NCBI GenBank assembly: GCA_043747685.1
Contig: JAYTOR010000023.1
Coordinates: 31,371-95,370, forward strand
Direction of reading: 5' to 3'
DNA from: JANXUF01 sp043747685
GTDB lineage: Bacteria > Actinomycetota > Acidimicrobiia > Acidimicrobiales > Ilumatobacteraceae
Length of the DNA stretch: 64,000 bases
In this document: positions 26,109 through 34,405 of the stretch, piece after piece
How positions within the stretch are numbered: the first letter of the stretch is position 1
Layout of the letters: the number at the start of each line of letters is the position of its first letter
Translations under genes and position numbers: made by a program
The notes under the pieces: model-generated
Told to the model about the DNA's origin: nothing
The model's input: only the letters and a program-made list of their open reading frames with translations
The model's database searches: none

Positions 26109-27088
26109 CGGTCGAGCACTCCGATGGCGGCCCGCTCGCCGAGATCACGCCATGCCTGCGGTTCGAGCACGGTGGCACCAAAACCGGCACGCAGCAGGAC
26201 CCGCTCGAGCCAACGTTCACTCGTCACCGCCATCGTCACGATCACAACATCTCCGTCAACAGCGGCGTTGCCACCGGCGCCATCGCCTGCGGCGACCGCC
26301 AACTCGATCGACTCGACCGGATAGCGCTCTGCCACCCAGCGGGCGGTGCCTTCCAGTCGCAACCTCGCGCGCGGCAGATCCTCGGCGTCGACAAACCAAT
26401 CCGCCTCGGTAACCGCAGTCGGTGATGTGACAAAGGTGTCGCCCGTCGCTTCGGCACGTTCGATGCGGTCGATCCGGAACGTTCGGTCATCGTCGCGGGT
26501 CACGTCGAACGCACGGACGTACCAATGCCCGCGATCAGCGAACACATGATGCGGATGCACGACACGCTCGGTGCGTTGCTCCGTCGAAACAGACCAATAC
26601 GTCAGCGACAGCGCTGTGCCGGCTTCGGCTGCTGCCGTGATCCGTTCGGTCAACGGCGGTGCCACCATATCGACCTCGATCGAACCGTCGCCGAGTGCAG
26701 CGGCGAGCTTGTCGAGCGCCGACCGCAGCGATTCGGCAAGTTCACCGCCAGGCAGTTGCAGCGCTGCGCGGCCGGCAACGAGCAGCGCAAAGCCCTCAGG
26801 TGCGCTGAGCCGCAGCGGTCGTGTCAAGAACTGACGCTGCCCGATGTGGATCACGCCGTCCTCGATGTATAGGTCGATGAGGTCGCCTGGCCCGTATGGC
26901 GGCAGGCCGCACATCGCCACACGTTCGAGATCGGCGACGACATCACGCTCCGTCAATTGGAACCGGGCCGCGACCTCTGCAACCGGTGTCGATTCTCGTT
27001 CCATCAACCATGGCAGCATCACCAGCAGCCCACGAAGTCTGGTGTTGGCCGATCGTGGACCTCGACGCTGAGGAGTTTCGTCAGCCAC
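26081..27088 (-). CDS. pafC: WYL-domain transcriptional regulator, PafC-like
   Basis: 335 residues from a GTG at 27088 (VADETPQRRGPRS). A winged-helix N-terminus (LLVMLPWLMERESTPVAEVAARFQLTERDVVADL) is followed by a WYL ligand-sensing domain (GHWYVRAFDVTRDDDRTFRIDRI) and a WCX C-terminal domain. Together with PafB upstream it matches the PafBC heterodimer that activates the LexA-independent DNA-damage response in mycobacteria; the role here is inferred from order and domains. No proteasome genes are in the window. Confidence 0.85.
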   Translation of the reverse strand: MADETPQRRGPRSANTRLRGLLVMLPWLMERESTPVAEVAARFQLTERDVVADLERVAMCGLPPYGPGDLIDLYIEDGVIHIGQRQFLTRPLRLSAPEGFALLVAGRAALQLPGGELAESLRSALDKLAAALGDGSIEVDMVAPPLTERITAAAEAGTALSLTYWSVSTEQRTERVVHPHHVFADRGHWYVRAFDVTRDDDRTFRIDRIERAEATGDTFVTSPTAVTEADWFVDAEDLPRARLRLEGTARWVAERYPVESIELAVAAGDGAGGNAAVDGDVVIVTMAVTSERWLERVLLRAGFGATVLEPQAWRDLGERAAIGVLDRYRSTKRSS

Positions 27089-27093
27089 GGGAA

Positions 27094-27135
27094 GACCGCC
27101 ACGAGACGACCGCCACGAGACGGCCACCACTAGAC
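27094..27135. repeat. 14-bp tandem repeat at the pafB-pafC junction
   Basis: GACCGCCACGAGA occurs at 27094-27106 and 27108-27120, each followed by C, with a degenerate third copy at 27122-27134. It spans the 41-base gap and the pafB stop, so copy number changes would alter spacing and possibly coupling of the two subunits. Confidence 0.6.
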
Positions 27136-28089
27136 GACTGCAGCATTCGAGGGCAGCATGTGCTGCAGCCAGTCGACCATCTCGGCCCGCACGTCGAACG
27201 GCGCCAGCACTTCGGCCTGGGAACCGAGGCCAAGCAGCCACGAGCGGAAGGCGATGCGGTTCTCGCAGATGACATCGACGACGATCGACCCGTCGCTCCG
27301 GCGACCGGTGACAGCTGCGTCACCCAGTTCTCGCTGGACCATGTCGGCGATCTGTGCGTCGATGAGCACTGATGCCTGCTCGTGGGCGGCTCGTACCTCG
27401 GCGGAGGCAGCGAGTTGCTCAGATGGCAATACTGCCCTGGCGTCGAAGTCCACCGGTCGCTCGAAGGTCTGCTCAGCTCCTTGTTCGATTCCGGAATCGA
27501 TGCGATCGACACGGAACGTCCGCAGCGCCCTGCGCCCCTGATCGTGCCCGACGAGATACCAGAAACCGTTGCGGGCGATCAACGCATACGGGTCGATCGT
27601 GCGTGTCGCTCCCCGGTATCCGAATGTCACGCTCGCTCGTTTGGAAGCAGCTTCGAACAGTACGGGCAGTCCTGTCATCGATGCCAGCGTCGCCCGCAAT
27701 TCGATCGGTGGAGCCGGGGTCGCCCCGAACACGCCGAGTTTGTCGATCGCGTCCTCACCAGAATCACTGTCCGTTCGAACTGCTGCGACGGCCAGCGCCA
27801 GCGCAGAACGTTCGGCATCGGTGAGGCCGAGATCGGCCAGTTCATAGCGGTCCCGCTCGACCCAATAGCCGGTCTGGCCGGCATCACCACCTGAAAGCAC
27901 CTGCTGCTCGATCGGCACACCCTCGGACCGCAGCAGCGCCTTGTCGCGTTCGAACGCTGCCCGTCGGGCCGTCTCGACTGTCGGATACTGGTCCGCCAGC
28001 ACGGTGACGATCGCCTGCATCGTCAACGGCACGCGGGTCTCCAACAACAGCACCAGCAGGTTGGTGATCCGCTCCAGCGAGTCGGCCAT
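27130..28089 (-). CDS. pafB: WYL-domain transcriptional regulator, PafB-like
   Basis: 319 residues. The start MADSLERITNLLVLLLETRVPLTMQ carries a helix-turn-helix domain typical of PafB. The central WYL domain includes GFWYLVGHDQGRRALRTFRVDRI. The C-terminal WCX domain (ENRIAFRSWLLGLGSQAEVL, VDWLQHML) completes it. Order pafB-pafC and spacing fit a two-subunit regulator made from one mRNA. The promoter should lie in the 55 bases between it and the divergent small membrane protein. Confidence 0.87.
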   Translation of the reverse strand: MADSLERITNLLVLLLETRVPLTMQAIVTVLADQYPTVETARRAAFERDKALLRSEGVPIEQQVLSGGDAGQTGYWVERDRYELADLGLTDAERSALALAVAAVRTDSDSGEDAIDKLGVFGATPAPPIELRATLASMTGLPVLFEAASKRASVTFGYRGATRTIDPYALIARNGFWYLVGHDQGRRALRTFRVDRIDSGIEQGAEQTFERPVDFDARAVLPSEQLAASAEVRAAHEQASVLIDAQIADMVQRELGDAAVTGRRSDGSIVVDVICENRIAFRSWLLGLGSQAEVLAPFDVRAEMVDWLQHMLPSNAAVV

Positions 28090-28144
28090 AGATTTGCGAC
28101 GTTACCGGAGACCGCACGCGTTCGGGTCGTAGCGTGGTGCCGGC

Positions 28145-28591
28145 ATGAGTCCCGATGGAGAACAGTTCTGGCTTCGCGAGTGGGGCCTGCGCAAGCGGCT
28201 GGCGGTACTCGGGCCGGTTGCAGCACTGATGCTGATCTACGTACTGATGGTGCTGGACTCCAGCGGCGTGACGATCGTCCTGGAGACGTTGCTCGTGCTG
28301 ATCGCCCTCCCCGCGTTCTTCGCCCTCTCGATCCGCCGCAACTCCGTGACCGTCGATACACGCACGGGTGTCATCGTCCGCCGCCACTTCCCGCGCAGCG
28401 AACGCATCGACGCCCATCAGCGCCTCAAGGTCGACGTGCGCCGCGACGAGCCGCTGACGTACGTCTTCGTACGGAAACTGAATGGAACCGAGACCTTCGA
28501 CGTGCTGTGCGACGGTCGCGTTCTGGTGTGGCGCAGCACCGGGTCCGCAAAAGGGGGAATCGTTGCCAGGCTCCGCACGCTGAGCCGCTAG
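28145..28591 (+). CDS. small membrane protein of unknown function
   Basis: 148 residues with two hydrophobic helices (LAVLGPVAALMLIYVLMVL and GVTIVLETLLVLIALPAFFAL). A basic, beta-rich cytoplasmic part follows (SVTVDTRTGVIVRRHFPRSE, TETFDVLCDGRVLVW) that resembles PH-like DUF domains of bacterial membrane proteins. No named family recognised. It shares four bases with the convergent deacetylase gene. Confidence 0.65.
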   Translation: MSPDGEQFWLREWGLRKRLAVLGPVAALMLIYVLMVLDSSGVTIVLETLLVLIALPAFFALSIRRNSVTVDTRTGVIVRRHFPRSERIDAHQRLKVDVRRDEPLTYVFVRKLNGTETFDVLCDGRVLVWRSTGSAKGGIVARLRTLSR

Positions 28592-29487
28592 CGCAGCCCG
28601 ACGCTTTCCGCTGCGGCGGAGATCGTCAGGCGATGGAGCCGGACGAGTCCAGCCATATCGAGCGCAGCACCTTCGTTGCCTTCGGAGTATCCACCGGCCA
28701 GCACCCAGGCGACGGGCAGCCCGTGCGTCGAGACCCACTCGAAGACGATCGACTCGCGTGCTGCAAGGATGCCGGCGTCGATTGCCGGATGTCCGCCTGC
28801 ATGACGATGCGGATCCATCCCGGCGTTGTAGAGCAGCAGATCGATCCGCGCTGGTGCCGCCACCCGGTCGAGTTCCCGGCGGACGATGTCGAGGTAGTCG
28901 TCGCCCTGCGACATCGTCAGCCTGGAGTTCGGTGTGCTCGTGTAGTGATCGAAATCATCGACGGCAACATCGACCTGCTCGACGCCATGCAGATCGCCGA
29001 TCAGCGATGCCGTCCCACCGCCACAATGGGCATCGAGATCGAGGATCAGCACCCTCTTGGCTCCAGCCGCCAGCGCCGCCCGGCTGGCAAGCACCAGCCC
29101 GTTGAAGGTGCAATACCCGGAGCCGCGATCGCCGTAGGCGTGGTGCAGCCCGCTCGATAGCGATCCGGCGACGGAGCCGGTCCGAAGCGCTTCGAGAGCA
29201 GCGTCGCGCACGCCACCGTTGGAGGCCATGACCGCGCCGGGAAAGCCGACGTCCCACCCGATGCCGTTCGTTGCTGAGAGTCCGCGCGGTGAGCCGGTCG
29301 ACACGGCATCGACGTAGGCGTCGGTGTGGACCGCGAGGAGTTCCTGCGCAGTGATCGGTCGGGGTGCGAGCAACGTCGCACCTGCGATCGGCTCTTCATC
29401 CAACGAGGCGGCGATCGCCGCAGCTTTTCGTGTCGTATCGAAAGCGACCGAAGTCTCGCAGTACGCCGGGCTGAAATAGACGTTCAT
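28588..29487 (-). CDS. histone deacetylase-like zinc hydrolase
   Basis: 299 residues of the HDAC/acetoin-utilisation/acetylpolyamine amidohydrolase superfamily. Zinc ligands are seen in VLILDLDAHCGGGT (Asp, His) and in NAGMDPHRHAG (Asp). The catalytic histidines lie in GLHHAYGDRGSGYCTFNGL, and GGYSEGN near the end is the conserved C-terminal loop. The substrate may be acetylated polyamines or other small amides; there is no histone target to infer. Six bases from the malic enzyme stop on the same strand, so likely cotranscribed. Confidence 0.9.
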   Translation of the reverse strand: MNVYFSPAYCETSVAFDTTRKAAAIAASLDEEPIAGATLLAPRPITAQELLAVHTDAYVDAVSTGSPRGLSATNGIGWDVGFPGAVMASNGGVRDAALEALRTGSVAGSLSSGLHHAYGDRGSGYCTFNGLVLASRAALAAGAKRVLILDLDAHCGGGTASLIGDLHGVEQVDVAVDDFDHYTSTPNSRLTMSQGDDYLDIVRRELDRVAAPARIDLLLYNAGMDPHRHAGGHPAIDAGILAARESIVFEWVSTHGLPVAWVLAGGYSEGNEGAALDMAGLVRLHRLTISAAAESVGLR

Positions 29488-29493
29488 GGTCGC

Positions 29494-31143
29494 TCAGTAG
29501 TTCGGATACCAGCAGCTGGCGTCGATTCGGGCGGTGAGTGCTGCGTCGGTTCTCGGCGGTGCAACGCCATCGAGCACTGCTTGTCTGGCGATCGCCAGCG
29601 CCACGGCGCGAGCGATGGAATGACTCGATTCGATCGGTGGGACGAGCGCCGGTTCGCCGGCTTCATGCCCGTCGCCGACGTACCCGGCAACGGCGAGTGA
29701 GGCGGCGGTGATCATGTCGTTGGTGACCTCCGTGGCACCGCAGGCGACGAGCCCGAGGCCGAGGCCCGGGAAGACATAGACGTTGTTCACCTGGGCGATG
29801 GGATACGTCGCTCCGCCATATTCGACGGGCGGAAATGGACTACCTGTGCCGATCAGTGCCCGACCGCCCGTCCACTCGATGATGTCAGCCGGCAGTGCCT
29901 CTGCCCGCAGCGTCGGGTTCGACAACGGCATCACGATCGGGCGGACAACCCCGCTTCCCATTGCCCTGATGACCTCCTCGGTGAACAGCCCTGGCTGGCC
30001 CGTCACTCCGACGAGGGCGTGCGGGACGACCCGCCTGACCACCTCGGCAAGCGGGATGCGGCCGTCTCGATCCGCATCCCAACCGTCGATATCAACAGAC
30101 GACCTGGCGTACGGTCGCTGGGAAACGGGGACATCGGCCTGTCCGACGTGGACGAGCCCTTCACGATCCACGAGCCAGCACTGCGACCGTGCACGCTCGG
30201 GAGAGACGCCGCTCATGACGAGCGTGGCGACGAGCTGGTTGGCGATCCCGATGCCGGCAGAACCTCCACCGACGATGACGGTTCGCAGCGCGGCGATCGG
30301 TTCTTCGGCAATCTTCATGCCGGCGATCACTGCTGCGGCGGTGACGGCTGCCGTGCCTTGGATGTCGTCGTTGAAGGAGCAGATGCGGCGTCGATGACGA
30401 GTCAGCAGATGGCCGGCGTTGCGTAAGGCGAAGTCCTCCCACTGCAGCACGACCCCTGGACAGCGATCGCGCAGCGTGTCGACGAGCTCGTCGACGAGTT
30501 CGTCGTACTGCGCACCGCGGATTCGCTGATGCCGCCTGCCGAGGTATAGCGGATCGGAGAGCAACGCCTCGTTGTCCGTTCCGACGTCGAGAGCGATTGG
30601 CAGCGTGGTCTCGGGATCGACGCCACCGACAGCGGAGTAGAGGGCCAGCTTGCCGATCGATATGCCCATTCCGCCGACGCCGAGATCGCCGAGCCCGAGG
30701 ATCCGTTCACCGTCGGTCACGACGACGACGCTGATTTTGTCGACCTTGGCGATGGCGTTGCCAACGAGTTCGCCGACACGACCGAGGTCGTCGATTGACA
30801 CATAGAGCCCATGTTCTCGTCGGTAGATCCGCGACCACTGCTGGCACGCCAGGCCGACGGTCGGGGTGTAGACGATCGGCAGCATCTCAGCGAGGTTGGC
30901 GGTGACGAACCTGTAGAACAGCACGGTACTGCGCATCTGCAGCAGGCGCAGATAGATGTGACGGTCGAGATCGGTGGACTTGTCGTCGTATTCGAGGCGG
31001 ACGCGAAGGAGTTGCGTCTCGAGGTCTTCGATCGCTGGAGGAAGCAGTCCGTGCAGCCTCAGGCGATCCCGCTCGGCTGCCGTGAACGCCGTACCCTTGT
31101 TGTGGTACCGATTGGCCAACAGGTCACGGCCGAACAGTTCCAT
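29494..31143 (-). CDS. NAD-dependent malic enzyme
   Basis: Oxidative decarboxylation of malate to pyruvate, 549 residues from the ATG at 31143, the size of the large NAD(-preferring) class (SfcA/MaeA). Landmarks: FTAAERDRLRLHGLLPP, LPIVYTPTVG with the catalytic Tyr, ILGLGDLGVGGMGI, the metal site FNDDIQGTAAVT, and the second Rossmann segment VIVGGGSAGIGIANQL; LSNPT and FPGLGLGL close the active site. An in-frame ATG nine codons earlier is possible. Divergent from the alpha/beta hydrolase by 82 bases. Confidence 0.94.
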   Translation of the reverse strand: MELFGRDLLANRYHNKGTAFTAAERDRLRLHGLLPPAIEDLETQLLRVRLEYDDKSTDLDRHIYLRLLQMRSTVLFYRFVTANLAEMLPIVYTPTVGLACQQWSRIYRREHGLYVSIDDLGRVGELVGNAIAKVDKISVVVVTDGERILGLGDLGVGGMGISIGKLALYSAVGGVDPETTLPIALDVGTDNEALLSDPLYLGRRHQRIRGAQYDELVDELVDTLRDRCPGVVLQWEDFALRNAGHLLTRHRRRICSFNDDIQGTAAVTAAAVIAGMKIAEEPIAALRTVIVGGGSAGIGIANQLVATLVMSGVSPERARSQCWLVDREGLVHVGQADVPVSQRPYARSSVDIDGWDADRDGRIPLAEVVRRVVPHALVGVTGQPGLFTEEVIRAMGSGVVRPIVMPLSNPTLRAEALPADIIEWTGGRALIGTGSPFPPVEYGGATYPIAQVNNVYVFPGLGLGLVACGATEVTNDMITAASLAVAGYVGDGHEAGEPALVPPIESSHSIARAVALAIARQAVLDGVAPPRTDAALTARIDASCWYPNY

Positions 31144-31225
31144 GGCCGCCAATCTACGAGACCGACCCACCGCCGAGCAGGTACGGCTCGGCTGGTTCGA
31201 CAGTCACTCGATCTATCGTTGACGG

Positions 31226-32194
31226 ATGCCAGACGTGCCGCTCCTCCCAGACGCTCCGAGTTGGTTCCGCCGGGCGGTGTCGGTGCCGTTCACGGACAAC
31301 GTCGTGAACGTCGGCGGGGCGCGCATCCACTATGTCGCATGGGGTGAGCCGGGGCGTCGAGGTCTTGTCTTCGTCCATGGCGGAGCAGCGAACGCGCACT
31401 GGTGGACTCACATCGCCGCCACCTTCGCCGGTGACTACCGGGTCATCGCCATCGATCTGTCAGGTCACGGTGACAGTGATCGGCGTCAGCACTACGAATT
31501 GGAGCGCTGGACGGAGGAGGTCCTCGCCGTCGCCGTGCACGGAGGTGTCGAGGGCAAGGCAGTTGTCGTCGGCCACAGCATGGGCGGATTCGTCACCATC
31601 GCCACGGCAGCGTTGCACCCTGACGAACTTGCAGGGGTGATCATCTGCGACTCCCCCGTCACCAGCCCCGATCCGGAGGTCAGCGCGCATAGCAACAGAG
31701 ACGCCTTCGGCAAGGCGCGAACCTACGAATCGTTCGAGTTGGCGATCAGCCGATTCCGCGCCGTTCCCGAACAGAAGGTCCAGCTCGACTACATCATGGA
31801 CTTCATCGCCAGGCATTCCGTCAAGGCGGTCGGCGGCGGATGGCAGTACAAGTTCGATCCCGGCATCTTCCAGTCGTTTGCCGGCGGGATGCGGTCGATC
31901 GCCAAACCGTACCTGTCGCAGATCACCTGTCGGTTCGCGCTGCTTCGATCACAGTACGGACTCGTCACCGCAGGTATCGGTGCGGAAATGTACGAAGCCC
32001 TCGGCCGCGTCGCTCCGGTGATCGAACTGCCACAGGCCGGCCATCATCCGATGCTCGATCAGCCACTCGTCCTGCTGACTGCATTGCGCGCCCTCCTCGC
32101 CGACTGGGATCACTCCGATCCCTTGCGAGCCCCGGCTTCCAACGTCGCCGCTTGGCATTCAGGTAGCGCTGTCGGCAACACTCTTCAGCCATGA
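31226..32194 (+). CDS. alpha/beta-fold hydrolase
   Basis: 322 residues. LVFVHGGAANAHWW is the oxyanion-hole strand, VVGHSMGGFV the nucleophile elbow (Ser), and GHHPMLDQP carries the catalytic His. No signal peptide. The stop overlaps the start of the acyl-CoA synthetase by ATGA, so both are cotranslated; a thioesterase, lactonase or ester hydrolase acting before CoA activation would fit, but the substrate is unknown. Confidence 0.88.
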   Translation: MPDVPLLPDAPSWFRRAVSVPFTDNVVNVGGARIHYVAWGEPGRRGLVFVHGGAANAHWWTHIAATFAGDYRVIAIDLSGHGDSDRRQHYELERWTEEVLAVAVHGGVEGKAVVVGHSMGGFVTIATAALHPDELAGVIICDSPVTSPDPEVSAHSNRDAFGKARTYESFELAISRFRAVPEQKVQLDYIMDFIARHSVKAVGGGWQYKFDPGIFQSFAGGMRSIAKPYLSQITCRFALLRSQYGLVTAGIGAEMYEALGRVAPVIELPQAGHHPMLDQPLVLLTALRALLADWDHSDPLRAPASNVAAWHSGSAVGNTLQP

Positions 32195-34005
32195 CCGACA
32201 CATCACACGCGGCCGAGAAGCCGGAACCCGCAGCGCACATCTCCGCGACCGGTCCGGCAGTCGTCGAGATTCCGTCGATGGCCGAGGTGCACGCCAGCCT
32301 CACCGCGCCCGGCAGTCCGTTCGAGATGGCAGAGGTCGACATCTTCGGTGTGTCGACACGAACATGGAAGAACGCTCCTGCATCGTTGGCAGCAGTTCTG
32401 CAGCTCAGCAAATCCTACGGTGATGCAGAATTCCTCGTGTTCGACCCGCCGCCCGGAACAGAGGGTGGCCTCGACCGGCTGAGCTTTGCCGAACACTTTC
32501 GCGCCGCGGCGACGCTCGCCCATCGGTTGATCGATCACTATGGGATCCGCAAGGGTGACCGCGTCTCGATCGTCATGCGCAACTATCCGGAGTGGTCGAT
32601 CGCCTTCTGGGCGGCGACTGTCGCCGGCGCTGTCGTCGTCCCACTGAATGCATGGTGGACCGGACCGGAGCTCGAATACGGTCTTGCCGACAGCGGTGCT
32701 TCGATCGTCTTCGCCGATGCCCAACGCGCTGGCATCATCGCCGAGCACCGGGCAAATTTGCCGCTGCTGACGAACGTGATCGTCGCCAAGCCAGACGCCG
32801 ACCATCCGCTACCCGGAAGCGAATCGTTCGCTGCAGCTCTTGGCGACTGGTCCAGTGACGTCGACCTGCCCGTGGTCGCCTTCGATCCCGAGGACGAGGC
32901 GACGATTTTCTATACGTCCGGCACGACGGGCAACCCGAAGGGGGCGCTGGGGACGCAGCGGAACATCTGCGGCAACCTGCTGTCACTCGGTTTCGTCAAT
33001 GCACGAGCGACGATGCGTTCCGCTACCCGGCCACGGATCGAGGGCGATACGGAATCACCGAACGTCTACCTGCTGTCGGTCCCGTTCTTCCACGCGACCG
33101 GCTGCCATGCGATCCTCGTCGCCAACCTCGCCGCCAAGGGCAAGATCGTCATCATGTACAAGTGGGACGCCGGGCGGGCACTGCAGTTGATCGAGCAGGA
33201 ACGGGTGACGCTATTCGGCGGCGTCCCGTCGATGGCCTGGCAGGTGCTCGAACACCCTGACTTCGCGACGACCGACATCTCCTCTGTTCGATCGGTCGCC
33301 TACGGGGGCGCACCGGCCGCCCCTGAGCTCGTTCGGCGGATCGAGGTCCTCTTCCCAGGCCGTATTCCTTCGAACGGCTACGGGATGACGGAGACGTCAT
33401 CGGTGTCGACGATGAACCGTGGCGACGATTATCCGAAGCATCCCGACTCGGTGGGCGCGATCATCCCGGTCTGCGATACGCGCATCGTCGATGCCGACGG
33501 CAACGATCTGCCGGCCGGTTCGCTCGGTGAGTTGTGGATCAAGGGTCCGAACGTCGTCAAGGGCTACTGGAACAAGCCGCAAGCAACGACGTCGACGTTC
33601 ACCGACGGCTGGCTGCACACCGGCGACATTGCCCGCATCGACGACGAAGGCTTCGTCTACATCGTCGACCGGGCCAAAGACATGATCATCCGCGGCGGCG
33701 AGAACGTCTACTGCGTCGAGGTCGAGGACGCGCTCTTCGAGCACCCGAACGTCACCGACGCCGGCGTCATCGGCATTCCCGATCACGTCCTCGGAGAAAA
33801 GGTGGGTGCCGCTGTGCACCTGACGCCCGGCACGACTGTCACCGAAGCCGAGTTGCGCCAGTGGTGCGCTGCCCGCATCGCCAGTTTCAAGGTTCCGGTG
33901 AAGATCTGGTTCCTCGACGAGCCGCTGCCACGCAACGCCAACGGCAAGATCACCAAGCGCGAATTGAAAGAACAGTTGCTCGGCGATGACGTCGCGGCGA
34001 TCTGA
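32191..34005 (+). CDS. AMP-forming acyl-CoA synthetase (FadD-like)
   Basis: 604-residue ANL-superfamily ligase. The P-loop-like A3 core is IFYTSGTTGNPKGALGT, A5 GYGMTETS, A7 WLHTGDIARIDDEGFVYIVDR, A8 RAKDMIIRGGENVYCVEVE and the C-terminal A10 lysine NANGKITKREL; all core motifs intact, so catalytically competent. A 70-90-residue N-terminal extension precedes the canonical N-terminus. Carboxylic substrate unresolved, but long-chain or aromatic acids are typical. Translationally coupled to the preceding hydrolase. Confidence 0.93.
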   Translation: MTDTSHAAEKPEPAAHISATGPAVVEIPSMAEVHASLTAPGSPFEMAEVDIFGVSTRTWKNAPASLAAVLQLSKSYGDAEFLVFDPPPGTEGGLDRLSFAEHFRAAATLAHRLIDHYGIRKGDRVSIVMRNYPEWSIAFWAATVAGAVVVPLNAWWTGPELEYGLADSGASIVFADAQRAGIIAEHRANLPLLTNVIVAKPDADHPLPGSESFAAALGDWSSDVDLPVVAFDPEDEATIFYTSGTTGNPKGALGTQRNICGNLLSLGFVNARATMRSATRPRIEGDTESPNVYLLSVPFFHATGCHAILVANLAAKGKIVIMYKWDAGRALQLIEQERVTLFGGVPSMAWQVLEHPDFATTDISSVRSVAYGGAPAAPELVRRIEVLFPGRIPSNGYGMTETSSVSTMNRGDDYPKHPDSVGAIIPVCDTRIVDADGNDLPAGSLGELWIKGPNVVKGYWNKPQATTSTFTDGWLHTGDIARIDDEGFVYIVDRAKDMIIRGGENVYCVEVEDALFEHPNVTDAGVIGIPDHVLGEKVGAAVHLTPGTTVTEAELRQWCAARIASFKVPVKIWFLDEPLPRNANGKITKRELKEQLLGDDVAAI

Positions 34006-34401
34006 CCCTTCTGTGTACACAGACCCGATCATCGAATTACGACGACGTTGCATGGCGCTGCCATCGGTGACCGAACGGCTCTCGCACGGCGAGCCGACGT
34101 GGTTCATCCAGGACAAGAGGACGTTCGTGATGAGCGTCGACGACCATCACGATGATGGGATCCTCGGCATGTGGTGTGCCGCACCGCCCGGAGCTCAACA
34201 GGAGATGATCGATCAGGAGCCGGAACGCTTCTTCCGCCCGCCCCATGTCGGTGGACGCGGCTGGCTCGGCGTCCGCCTCGACCGAGACGTCGACTGGACC
34301 GAGACGTCGACTGGACCGAGATCGACGAGATCGTCCGCGACGCCTATCGCTGCATTGCCCCGAAGAAACTGCTCGACCAACTTTACATCGCCGAGCCGTA
34401 G
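33986..34401 (+). pseudogene. MmcQ/YjbR-family gene disrupted by a 17-bp tandem duplication
   Basis: The reading frame begins at ATG 33986 (in-frame GTG at 34013 is the alternative) and encodes a YjbR/MmcQ DNA-binding-like protein (LPSVTERLSHGEPTWFI, FFRPPHVGGRGWLGVRL). At 34281-34314 a 17-base unit is present twice. Removing one copy restores one frame through DVDWTEIDEIVRDAY and KKLLDQLYIAEP to the TAG at 34399-34401, giving a normal 132-residue protein. As it stands the frame runs on antisense into pgi. The cause may be a recent slippage mutation or a sequencing/assembly error. The intact protein would be cotranscribed with the acyl-CoA synthetase, which its start overlaps. Confidence 0.85.
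34281..34314. repeat. 17-bp direct tandem duplication
   Basis: ACCGAGACGTCGACTGG occurs at 34281-34297 and 34298-34314, followed by a six-base partial third copy. The unit is not a multiple of three and causes the frameshift in the MmcQ-like gene. Confidence 0.95.
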
Positions 34402-34405
34402 GCGG

